Positions 1 through 7,204 of a DNA stretch of 64,000 bases are shown piece after piece. The DNA is from PCPOR2b sp965220385 (GTDB lineage Bacteria > Poribacteria > WGA-4E > PCPOR2b). Under the pieces are notes generated by a model, which was given only the letters and a program-made list of their open reading frames with translations, did no database searches and was not told where the DNA came from. The number at the start of each line of letters is the position of its first letter. Within the stretch, counting starts at the first letter, position 1. Made by a program: the position numbers and the translations under genes. Location of the stretch: contig OZ244825.1 of NCBI GenBank assembly GCA_965220385.1, forward strand, positions 5,394,001-5,458,000, given 5' to 3'.

Positions 1-69
1 GATGAACTTGAAGGTTACGAGATTGATGATGAAAATCTTTTCCCCTCCGATTCTAACGAAGAAAAATAG
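1..69 (+). CDS. 3' end of an unidentified upstream gene
   Basis: The window opens inside a reading frame that stays open for 22 codons and stops with TAG at 67-69. The visible tail is very acidic (many Asp and Glu) and ends EEK. The argS Shine-Dalgarno stretch (AGGAGGG) begins within this stop codon region, so the two genes are probably co-transcribed. Too little is present to name the product. Confidence 0.6.
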   Translation, partial: DELEGYEIDDENLFPSDSNEEK

Positions 70-78
70 GAGGGAAGG

Positions 79-1845
79 ATGTTAATCAGCAGTATTAAAA
101 CGGAAATTTTAACCGCGGTAGAGGTTGCCTGCCAAAACCAATTTGGACAAAAACCGGAAGCCCTCAAATTGGGGTATCCACCGCAGGTCGAATTGGGTGA
201 CTTCACCGTGGAATGCTTCCCGTTGGCAAAACAGTTTCGGCAAAATCCAGCCAAAATTGCCCAAGCGATCGCAGCCGAAATAGAGCCAAGTGGATCGATT
301 CAATCAGTGAGTGCAGCCGGTCCCTATCTGAACGTTAAAATTTCCAATCACGCCCTATTCGGCGGTGTATGTAATGAAATTGTGGCGCAGAGGGAGAAGC
401 TTGGAAACACCGATATAGGTCGGGGGCAACGCGTCATGGTCGAGTATTTGTCTCCCAACACCAATAAACCCTTGCACTTAGGACATATCCGCAACGGTGT
501 CCTCGGAATGGGAGTGTCAAAGCTACTTGAAGCGACAGGGCATACAGTGGTTAAAGCAAATCTGGTAAATGATCGCGGTGTTCATATCTGTAAATCAATG
601 CTTGCTTGGCTGAAATGGGGAGATGGCGTAACACCGGAGACAACCGATACGAAGGGGGACCACTTCGTTGGAGATTGGTATGTTCGTTACGCACAAGAGG
701 AAGACAAACAGCCAGATCTGGAACAAGAGACGCAGGCAATGCTTCAGAAGTGGGAATCCGGCGACCCGGAAACACTCAAACTCTGGAAGATGATGAACGA
801 ATGGGTCTACGGTGGATTTGCCGAGACCTATCAAAAACTCGGTCTGGAATTTGACGCTTTCTACTATGAATCTCAGACCTACAATCTCGGCAAAGATCTC
901 ATCCAAACCGGTTTGGATAAGGGTGCCTTCGTCGTGGCTGAAGACGGGGCTGTGATAGCCAAATTGCCTGTCGATGAGTTTGGTACACAAAGGGATGGGA
1001 GTCAGAAGGTAGAGACACTACTCCGTGGCGACGGCACGAGTGTTTACGTTACACAGGACCTAGGAACTGCAAAGATGAAGTTCGATGAACATCAACTCGA
1101 TCGTTCCATCTATGTCGTTGGTTCAGAACAGAATTACCATTTCCAGTGCTTATTCAAGCTACTCGATATGCTCGGTTTTGAGTGGGCGTCGGGATGTTAT
1201 CACCTGTCATACGGAATGGTGAATCTGCCAGAAGGTAGAATGAAATCGCGTGAAGGAACAGTGATTGATGCCGATGACCTCATTGAGGAGATGTTCCAGC
1301 TCGCAGCAGGTGAAATTCGGGAGCGAGACTCCGAGAGTGAATTATCGGACGCGGAGGTTCAGAAACGTGCCTTTGCCATCGGGATGGCAGCAATCAAATT
1401 CTATCTGCTTCGGGTCCGTCCCGAACTCACCATCAACTTCGATCCGAAAGAGTCTATCTCTTTCGATGGCTTTACCGGTCCTTACTGCCAGTACGCTTAC
1501 GCGCGCTGTGCCAGTATCCTTCGGAGGGCAGAAACCGAAGATCTTGCCTCGGTTGAACCCGATTTTTCGCTGCTCGGAAATGAGGAAGAATTGCAGCTAA
1601 TCCGTGCGCTAATCCAGTTCCCGGAAGTTGTAGAAGAAGCCGCTAGGGATTTATCCCCCGCTCGTATCTGTAATCATCTGTTCACAGTCGCGCAAACCGT
1701 TAATCAATTCTACCACAAGCACCCCGTGCTTGCCGCCGAAAGTCCGTCGATGATAAAGGCCCGATTGGCACTGATAAACGCATCAGCGGCTGTCATCAAG
1801 AAATCCTTAACCTTGTTGGGGGTTGAAACGCTTGAGGAGATGTAG
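79..1845 (+). CDS. argS: Arginyl-tRNA synthetase
   Basis: Class I aminoacyl-tRNA synthetase that charges tRNA-Arg with arginine in the cytoplasm. At 588 aa it has the usual length of bacterial ArgRS. The N-terminal about 110 residues look like the Arg-specific additional domain. The class I signature HIGH appears as HLGHIRNG near residue 135. The KMSKS-equivalent loop appears as GRMKSREGT near residue 390, a degenerate form common in ArgRS. A C-terminal anticodon-binding DALR-type domain follows and ends in LTLLGVETLEEM, typical of the family. The start is fixed by AGGAGGG about 6 bases upstream. The gene sits 9 bp after the preceding stop codon, suggesting an operon. No anomalies are visible. 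Confidence 0.96.
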   Translation: MLISSIKTEILTAVEVACQNQFGQKPEALKLGYPPQVELGDFTVECFPLAKQFRQNPAKIAQAIAAEIEPSGSIQSVSAAGPYLNVKISNHALFGGVCNEIVAQREKLGNTDIGRGQRVMVEYLSPNTNKPLHLGHIRNGVLGMGVSKLLEATGHTVVKANLVNDRGVHICKSMLAWLKWGDGVTPETTDTKGDHFVGDWYVRYAQEEDKQPDLEQETQAMLQKWESGDPETLKLWKMMNEWVYGGFAETYQKLGLEFDAFYYESQTYNLGKDLIQTGLDKGAFVVAEDGAVIAKLPVDEFGTQRDGSQKVETLLRGDGTSVYVTQDLGTAKMKFDEHQLDRSIYVVGSEQNYHFQCLFKLLDMLGFEWASGCYHLSYGMVNLPEGRMKSREGTVIDADDLIEEMFQLAAGEIRERDSESELSDAEVQKRAFAIGMAAIKFYLLRVRPELTINFDPKESISFDGFTGPYCQYAYARCASILRRAETEDLASVEPDFSLLGNEEELQLIRALIQFPEVVEEAARDLSPARICNHLFTVAQTVNQFYHKHPVLAAESPSMIKARLALINASAAVIKKSLTLLGVETLEEM

Positions 1846-1871
1846 GACGTGAAACAAGGAGACGAACAAAG

Positions 1872-3149
1872 ATGATTCGACGCATTGAAGTCTTGAACTA
1901 CCGTTGCCTACACTACGTCAGTCAATCATTGGGACATTTCCACGTACTTGTTGGTCCGAACACATCGGGGAAAAGCACTTTTCTTGATGTCGTGGGGTTA
2001 ATTCGTGATTTCCTCACAAGAGGACTTAATGATACGATCCTTTCACATGAAGGCCTTGTTCAATCAATTGGCAGAGCTAGGCATGTGGATGAACTCATCT
2101 TCAATCAGATAGCGGACCGGTTTGAGTTGGCAATTGAGTTGGAGATTCCCGACAAATTACGCACTAAAGCGCACAATCGTTATCAAATTGCGCGATATGA
2201 GATTGCAATTGGAAAAGGGACGGAGAATGATGAATTAACAATTATCAACGAAGCACTATGGCTCTGTCCAGAACCACGGGTACATACTACCTCTCAAGCC
2301 TCACCTTTTCCTAATGAATCTGCTCCACCAGTAAGTGTGTTCACAAAGCGCGGTAAAAAAGGGTGGCATAGGGTCATCGGTAAGACAAAAAGCGGTTACC
2401 ATAGTTTCATTTCGGAAACCGAAGGATGGAGGGGAAGTAGCCGGCGAGTCGATCCTCGTAGAGCTGCACTAACTGATTTACGTCTATATGAAACACTTTT
2501 TCCTATCACCTTGTGGGTACGGAATATACTTATGGAGGGTATCCATGTATTGGCACTTAACAGTGCTGCTATGCGTCGCCCTTCGCGTCCTTCCCTCCTG
2601 CACAGATTTTGCACCGACGGTTCAAATCTTCCACTTGTTGTCAGAGATTTGCGTAACCATCATAAGAAGGATTTCAAAGACTGGTTGGAACATCTCCGCA
2701 CCGTATTGCCGGACCTGCAAACAATTGATGTGGTTGAACGCCCAGAAGACGGCTATCTCTATCTCGCTGTGCATTATTCAAACTTAGAACATCCTGTCCC
2801 TTCGTGGTTGTTGTCTGACGGGACGCTCCGTTTATTCGCTCTCACTCTGTTGGCATACTTGCCACAACATCAGGAGGTATATTTAATCGAAGAGGTGGAA
2901 AACGGGATACATCCCCGCACTATTGAGGCGGTTTTTGAATCGCTTTCATCGGTATACGACAGTCAGGTCTTGCTGGCGACCCATTCCCCATTGATTGTTG
3001 GACTCACCAAGCGGGAACAAATTCTCTGTTTTGCTAAAAACACCTCCGGTGCTACTTCAATCGTGCGTGGGAGCGAACATCCAAAGTTAAAGGATTGGCG
3101 GGGACAGGTAGATTTGGGAACGCTATACGCAGCGGGAGTTTTAGGATGA
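1872..3149 (+). CDS. AAA/OLD-like ATPase
   Basis: ATPase of 425 aa with the ABC/SMC-like fold seen in OLD-family and AAA_15/AAA_21 proteins. It has a Walker A motif near residue 29 (GPNTSGKST), a late Walker B region (VYLIEEVENGIHP), and a terminal H-loop (LLATHSPLIVG). The start follows an AAGGAG ribosome-binding site. Its stop codon overlaps the start of the next gene (ATGA at 3146-3149), the usual arrangement for such ATPases and a TOPRIM-like or DUF4276-like partner in defence pairs. Here the partner is broken, so the system is probably inactive or decaying. The exact subfamily cannot be settled by eye. A role in DNA metabolism or phage defence is inferred from family behaviour. Confidence 0.8.
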   Translation: MIRRIEVLNYRCLHYVSQSLGHFHVLVGPNTSGKSTFLDVVGLIRDFLTRGLNDTILSHEGLVQSIGRARHVDELIFNQIADRFELAIELEIPDKLRTKAHNRYQIARYEIAIGKGTENDELTIINEALWLCPEPRVHTTSQASPFPNESAPPVSVFTKRGKKGWHRVIGKTKSGYHSFISETEGWRGSSRRVDPRRAALTDLRLYETLFPITLWVRNILMEGIHVLALNSAAMRRPSRPSLLHRFCTDGSNLPLVVRDLRNHHKKDFKDWLEHLRTVLPDLQTIDVVERPEDGYLYLAVHYSNLEHPVPSWLLSDGTLRLFALTLLAYLPQHQEVYLIEEVENGIHPRTIEAVFESLSSVYDSQVLLATHSPLIVGLTKREQILCFAKNTSGATSIVRGSEHPKLKDWRGQVDLGTLYAAGVLG

Positions 3150-3388
3150 AGACAATAGATCAAGAGCGGAAGGATCTGATTGTCTTGGTTGCCGATAGGG
3201 ATCAGGAGCGAACCGTCGCAACGTTGCTGATTGAACGGCATCAATCTCTGGGTATCCGGCAAGTGCCTGTCGATATTAACTCGGACATTCTCTCACATCC
3301 TAGGCACGATCCGGGAGTATTTCATGAAGCTGGAGATTTCCTGTCAGTCTTTGCTCAACAGTATCAATATGCTTTAAGGAGAATCTAA
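3146..3388 (+). pseudogene. Truncated partner of the AAA ATPase
   Basis: Eighty-codon reading frame translationally coupled to the ATPase by a 4-base ATGA overlap. It begins MKTIDQERKDLIVLVADRD and contains SDILSHPRHDPG and an FAQQYQYAL segment. This resembles, from memory, the N-terminal half of the roughly 200 aa partner proteins of such ATPases. In those the YAL segment normally continues into a hydrophobic strand with conserved acidic residues. Here it ends abruptly as RRI-stop. The terminal codons contain AAGGAG, which is the ribosome-binding site of the next gene, so the 3' half seems to have been deleted up to the next gene's leader. It could be a complete short protein, but the break point argues against that. 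Confidence 0.55.
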
Positions 3389-3391
3389 CCC

Positions 3392-3796
3392 ATGCAAACA
3401 AATAACGCAACAAAACCGACAAAACCCGTTATCATCTACGACGGAGAGTGTAATTTCTGCTTGAACGGTATCCGCCGAATCCAAAACAAGGATCAATCGG
3501 ATCAATTTACCTATACCCCCAAACAAATCCCCGATCTCTACGCACATTATCCACAGCTTGAAGCTATCGAATCAAAGGAAGGGATGCGATTCATTGACGC
3601 AAGCGGAAAGACCTATTGTGGGGCGGATACCATCTACCAGATCTATAAAAGGCTCGGTAAGTATCGCTATATCACATGGCTCTACCTTGTGCCTGTCATT
3701 CGGACCCTGATGAAGGGGGTGTACCTAATCATCGCGAAGAATCGGTCGCGTTTGAGTAAACTGGACTGTGAATCTGAAACCTGCTCTGTTGAATGA
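3392..3796 (+). CDS. DCC-family (DUF393) thiol-disulfide protein
   Basis: Small 134 aa protein of the DCC family. The diagnostic N-terminal motif is present as IIYDGECNFCLNGI, with the CxxC-type pair as the likely redox centre. The region GMRFIDASGKTYCGADTIYQI matches the conserved middle of the family, followed by a hydrophobic stretch (YITWLYLVPVI) and a Cys-containing tail. Family members are thought to act as thiol-disulfide oxidoreductases, but substrates are unknown. The start is preceded by AAGGAG at good spacing. An IS200/IS605-type element begins directly after its stop. Confidence 0.85.
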   Translation: MQTNNATKPTKPVIIYDGECNFCLNGIRRIQNKDQSDQFTYTPKQIPDLYAHYPQLEAIESKEGMRFIDASGKTYCGADTIYQIYKRLGKYRYITWLYLVPVIRTLMKGVYLIIAKNRSRLSKLDCESETCSVE

Positions 3797-3811
3797 GGAT
3801 TAAGTCAGTTA

Positions 3812-3890
3812 CCCCACCCTGAAGGGTTGGGGCTTGTTTGAAGCCTCCGTCCCTTGGGATTTACAAGGTTCTGCGCTTCTTTCTCTTTCA
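3812..3890 (-). ncRNA. Putative end of TnpB guide RNA (omega/reRNA)
   Basis: In IS605-type elements the guide RNA of TnpB overlaps the 3' end of tnpB and runs to the element end, with the guide taken from flanking DNA. On the minus strand the segment after the tnpB stop ends with a strong hairpin (CCCCAACCC, loop, GGGTGGGG) followed by TAACTGAC, resembling known element ends. The following flank starting TTAATCCTC would be the guide. The 5' limit is unknown and this is inferred from position and structure only. Confidence 0.4.
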
Positions 3891-5060
3891 AGAGTTTCGG
3901 GGGTGATTGAGTCCACCGCACCTCTCCCGATTCTCGGGATCCCGACAAGTCGGGACACGCAAGGCTACAGCAGCCTTTTTGATGTTTATTGCAGCGTTAT
4001 GGTCTCTATCCAAAACCAGTCCACAATGGGGGCAGTCATGGACACGATCCGACAACTGTTTAGGCACAATTTCATTACAACTTGAGCATTTCTGACTGGT
4101 ATAGTGAGGTTTAATCTTCGTCAACTGCTTACCGGCACTTTCAGCCTTGCTTCGCAGTTTCAATAGAAAGCCGCCCCACGCAGCATCGGATATGCTCTTT
4201 GCGAGGTAGTGATTCTTTAACATATTGGTGATGGTCAGGTTCTCAACGGCAACCTCATCGCATTTGCTCATGACACGATGTGCAGCCTTGAACTGAAAAT
4301 CTTTGCGTTGATTGGCTATCCGTTGATGGCATCGGGCGACCACTTGACGCTGTTTCTTTTTGCGGTTACTACCTCTCTTTCGTCGAGAGAGTATCCGTTG
4401 ATGTTTACCGAGTCTCTTTTCAGACGTTCGATAACAGCGCGGATTGGGGATATGCTGACCATCGGAGTCAACGGCAAAGGCGTTTAACCCGACATCAACA
4501 CCGATGGTTGTTTCAACAGGGACTTTCACAGGATCGGGGACTTCAACGCAGATAGTTACATACCAGCCCGACGCTTTACGGCTGATAGTCAGATTCTTGA
4601 TTTTACCATCAGGCAACGGTCGATGATAACGGATTTTGACGTGTCCGGCTTTCGGGACAACGACACGAGCAAACTTACGACGCACATCACGAATCAGATT
4701 CACCGATAAGTGGCTGAAGGTCATTGACCGATACCGCCCTTCGCCTTTGAAGCGTGGGAAGCCCGGATCTTCACCTTGCTTGACGCGGCGAAAGAACGCT
4801 TGATAGGCTTTGTTCAAACGGCGAAGACAGTCTTGGAGAATATCACTGTGAAGTCCAGCAAACGCTTGCGATTCCTTTTTCAACTCAGGCAAAGCGTTCC
4901 CTTGCGTCGTCCACTTGACCGATGCGCCGGTGGTTTCGTATACATCTTTACGCCACGCAAGTGCTTGGTTATAAAGCATTCGTAGCAGCCCAAGCCACAA
5001 GGAAAAGGTTTTTCGCTGTTTGGTCGTAGGATACGCCCGATATTCATAAGTCTTTTTCAT
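3888..5060 (-). CDS. tnpB: TnpB (IS605 OrfB) RNA-guided nuclease
   Basis: About 390 aa from the start beginning MKKTYEYRAYPT, which matches the usual OrfB N-terminus (KAYKYRIYPT-like). Upstream in-frame starts at 5084 and 5150 would only add a non-homologous leader. An N-terminal helix-turn-helix/wedge region is followed by a split RuvC domain with all three acidic residues visible: Asp in IGVDVGLNAF, Glu in VAVENLTITN, Asp in DRDHNAAINI. A zinc-binding CSSC...CPHC pair lies between the second and third. The protein is therefore likely catalytically intact. Family members are RNA-guided DNA nucleases that help retain the element. The C-terminal tail after INIKKAA is encoded partly by the palindromes CCCGATTCTCGGG and CCCGACAAGTCGGG, the same motifs seen in intergenic repeats of this genome. 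Confidence 0.92.
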   Translation of the reverse strand: MKKTYEYRAYPTTKQRKTFSLWLGLLRMLYNQALAWRKDVYETTGASVKWTTQGNALPELKKESQAFAGLHSDILQDCLRRLNKAYQAFFRRVKQGEDPGFPRFKGEGRYRSMTFSHLSVNLIRDVRRKFARVVVPKAGHVKIRYHRPLPDGKIKNLTISRKASGWYVTICVEVPDPVKVPVETTIGVDVGLNAFAVDSDGQHIPNPRCYRTSEKRLGKHQRILSRRKRGSNRKKKQRQVVARCHQRIANQRKDFQFKAAHRVMSKCDEVAVENLTITNMLKNHYLAKSISDAAWGGFLLKLRSKAESAGKQLTKIKPHYTSQKCSSCNEIVPKQLSDRVHDCPHCGLVLDRDHNAAINIKKAAVALRVPTCRDPENRERCGGLNHPRNS

Positions 5061-5193
5061 GGGAGGTGGCTTTCTGGATTTCATGTCCGTATCAGTGGAG
5101 GTGGGAGACACCACCTTGCGACGGTGCTGATACTCTCCCACGAAAGCCATAAAAACTATACCAGTTTTCGCAATATCTTACAACAAAAAAGGA

Positions 5194-5236
5194 CGGGATT
5201 TCCTCCCCACTCTAAAGAGATGGGGGCGCCATCCCG
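5194..5236. repeat. Upstream-end hairpin of the tnpB element
   Basis: Nested hairpin: outer arms CGGGAT (5194-5199) and ATCCCG (5231-5236), inner arms around CCCCACTCT and AGAGATGGGG (5205-5225). Its place next to the 5' side of tnpB fits the subterminal hairpin recognised by IS200/IS605 transposase. It lies 9 bp before the enolase-superfamily start, so any native promoter of that gene has been displaced or lies inside the element. Confidence 0.65.
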
Positions 5237-5245
5237 AAGATTTAG

Positions 5246-6328
5246 ATGAAAATTAAAGCGATTGAAACCCACACTGTAGATGTTAACCATCGTGGAAATT
5301 GGGTCTTTGTCAAAGTCCATGCCGAAGATGGGTCAACAGGTATCGGCGAAGCCTCTCAGGGCCAAGACGGACGCGTGGTTCACATTATCGAAGGACTCAG
5401 TTCCGGTCTTATCGGTCAGGATGTCTTCCAAATTGAGGACTTCCACCGCCGGTTATATAATGAATCCGAAGGACGACCCTATCACACAGCAATCAGTGGA
5501 ATCGAACACGCACTCTGGGATCTTGTCGGCAAGGCGTTGAACGCACCCATCTATCAACTCTTGGGCGGCAAGTGTCGCGAGAAAATCCGTCTGTATGCCA
5601 ACATCAACCGTGCGACTGTGGATCGCACCCCCGAAGGCTTCGCGCAAAATGCACAAAAAGCGGTCGAGGAGGGGTTCACAGCGGTTAAGTGTGCCCCCTT
5701 CGACGATGTTTCCACGCGAGATATAGCGCGCGGCACCTTGACACCCGCAATTCGGACAGGGGTTGAACGGATCCGCCGCATCCGCGAAACTATTGGACCT
5801 GACATCGATCTGATGGTCGATTGTCATAGCCGTTTCAATCCGGGCTTGATCGTCCAGACAGCGAAAACCCTCGACGACCTGCATCTCTTCTGGCTCGAAG
5901 ATCCGATTCCTATGACAAATCTGGATGCCCTTTCGCACGTCAACCAATCTACCTCAATGCCGATCGCAACCGGAGAGCAGTTACGAACCAAATCCGCATT
6001 TCATAGGCTTCTGGAAAAACGTGCTGCCGACTATATCCTGCCAGACGTGAAGCATGTCGGCGGCATCTTGGAATTGAAAAAGATTGCAGCGATGGCGGAA
6101 GCAGCGAACGTGATGATGACCCCACATAACCCAAGCGGTCCAGTTGCAGCCGCAGCAAGCGTTCAGTGCATGGCAACTGTGCTGAACTTCGCGATTCTGG
6201 AGTTCGCATGGGGTGAGGTGGAATGGCGGGCGGAACTCCTTAACCCGCCAGAGCAGGTAGTTGCCGGGTATATTGAACTTTCCGATCGCCCCGGTTTGGG
6301 AATCGATCTCGTGATACGCGAAACCTAA
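5246..6328 (+). CDS. Enolase-superfamily sugar-acid dehydratase (MR/MLE-like)
   Basis: Mandelate racemase/muconate lactonizing enzyme family protein, 360 aa, usual length. An N-terminal capping domain is followed by a TIM barrel. Metal ligands fit: Asp192 (MVDCHS), Glu218 (WLEDPIP) and Glu244 (TGEQL). His294 (TPHNPSG) and a Lys/Cys strand (AVKCAPFDD) match the galactonate/mannonate dehydratase-like group. The expected reaction is dehydration of an aldonic acid to a 2-keto-3-deoxy acid; substrate unknown. The ribosome-binding site is weak (GAAG), perhaps because the tnpB element inserted just upstream. A CBM9-like protein and a CocE hydrolase follow closely, suggesting a carbohydrate or ester catabolic operon. 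A second member of the superfamily lies at 54200-55345. Confidence 0.88.
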   Translation: MKIKAIETHTVDVNHRGNWVFVKVHAEDGSTGIGEASQGQDGRVVHIIEGLSSGLIGQDVFQIEDFHRRLYNESEGRPYHTAISGIEHALWDLVGKALNAPIYQLLGGKCREKIRLYANINRATVDRTPEGFAQNAQKAVEEGFTAVKCAPFDDVSTRDIARGTLTPAIRTGVERIRRIRETIGPDIDLMVDCHSRFNPGLIVQTAKTLDDLHLFWLEDPIPMTNLDALSHVNQSTSMPIATGEQLRTKSAFHRLLEKRAADYILPDVKHVGGILELKKIAAMAEAANVMMTPHNPSGPVAAAASVQCMATVLNFAILEFAWGEVEWRAELLNPPEQVVAGYIELSDRPGLGIDLVIRET

Positions 6329-6361
6329 AACGCAGGACATCGCTTAGTAAAGGAGAAGCCG

Positions 6362-7069
6362 ATGGCAGAATTGCCGCAATATGATTGTGTTCGGATCGAT
6401 GGTAAAATAAAGATTGATGGGGAGCTCACAGATGCTGCGTGGGAATCAGCCGCAGTCATTGAATTGTTGACGACGGATACCGGCGAAAAACCGCGTCAAC
6501 CGACAGAGGTTCGGCTGCTCTGGAATACCGAATACCTCTATGTCGGTTTTCTGTGTTATGACCGAGACATCTGGGGGACAATCTACGAGCGCGATGGAGA
6601 CATCTATAACGAAGAGGTCGTCGAGGCCTTTCTCGATCCGGACTGTGATCTCCGGACATACATCGAACTTGAAGTAAGTCCTCTCAATACGTTATTCGAT
6701 GCCTTTGTCGTCAACGGCAAGTCGCTCGGACAGGAAATGCACGTGCTGCGCGATTGGGATAGCGAAACGTTGCAACACGCTGTCTCCGTTGATGGCACAG
6801 CAAAAACGAGTTCCTCGACCGACAGAGCTGCTTCCGCCAATCCACCGGATACATCTTGGTCCTGCGAAATCGCTGTTCCATTCAAGGACCTGCTAACCGC
6901 CCCAAATATTCCGCCGAAAGCGGGAGATGTCTGGCGCATGAACCTGTATCGGATTGATCGCGGGAAAACGGAAGCCGAGGACGAATACACCGCATGGTCC
7001 CCAACCCAAAAGATTGATTATCACCGCCCACAGCATTTCGGTTCTCTGCGGTTCGTTGAAAAACTGTAG
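6362..7069 (+). CDS. CBM9-like domain protein
   Basis: 235 aa protein consisting mostly of one carbohydrate-binding module family 9-like (DOMON-type) domain. The family opening is clear (VRIDGKIKIDGELTDAAW), followed by the strand pattern TEVRLLWNTEYLYVGFLCYD and the acidic segment EEVVEAFLDPD. The C-terminal half has the usual WSCEIAVPFKDL and WRMNLYRIDR segments. No signal peptide is visible, so it may be cytoplasmic or released by another route. Ligand binding is inferred. The start follows AAGGAG. The stop codon TAG is the first three bases of a miniature inverted-repeat element, so the original C-terminus may have been slightly different. Confidence 0.82.
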   Translation: MAELPQYDCVRIDGKIKIDGELTDAAWESAAVIELLTTDTGEKPRQPTEVRLLWNTEYLYVGFLCYDRDIWGTIYERDGDIYNEEVVEAFLDPDCDLRTYIELEVSPLNTLFDAFVVNGKSLGQEMHVLRDWDSETLQHAVSVDGTAKTSSSTDRAASANPPDTSWSCEIAVPFKDLLTAPNIPPKAGDVWRMNLYRIDRGKTEAEDEYTAWSPTQKIDYHRPQHFGSLRFVEKL

Positions 7070-7182
7070 GACTTATGCCGCCAACTGTAGGTGCTTGCAT
7101 CCCGCCTGTCCCGATGTGTCGGGGATTTATCGGGGCGGGGCAACTTGCCCCGCGCTAACTGTGCTGAAATGTGTAAGTCCTA
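7067..7182. repeat. TAGGACTTA-type inverted-repeat element, copy 1
   Basis: A 116 bp element bounded by TAGGACTTATGC (7067-7078) and GTGTAAGTCCTA (7171-7182), an imperfect terminal inverted repeat. Inside are genome-typical palindromic motifs (CCCGATGTGTCGGGG and GGGGCAACTTGCCCC). A second element with the same ends is at 45150-45205. In both cases the left TAG is the stop codon of the gene before it. Resembles a MITE or a transcribed hairpin; it has no coding capacity. Confidence 0.7.
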
Positions 7183-7204
7183 TGTAAAAAACAGGAGGAA
7201 ACAA

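Larger units (their letters stand above)
3800..5236 (-). mobile_element. IS200/IS605-family element with tnpB only
   Basis: Single-gene element of the IS605 OrfB (IS1341-like) type: a minus-strand tnpB flanked by imperfect hairpins rather than terminal inverted repeats, with no tnpA present. The downstream end carries a GC-rich hairpin at 3812-3832 (CCCCACCC, loop, GGGTTGGGG on the plus strand). The upstream end carries a larger hairpin at 5194-5236. The element fills the gap between the DUF393 gene and the enolase-superfamily gene. Boundaries are estimated from the hairpins, because such elements make no target duplication. Without tnpA it can move only in trans. Confidence 0.75.

Noticed and set aside
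3147..3149. TGA at the end of the ATPase as another selenocysteine codon
   Set aside because: It is a normal ATGA stop/start overlap with a coupled downstream frame; there is no redox motif around it.
7091..7204. Longer N-terminus for the CocE hydrolase
   Set aside because: The extension runs through a repeat element and lacks a ribosome-binding site; AGGAGG sits right before ATG 7205.
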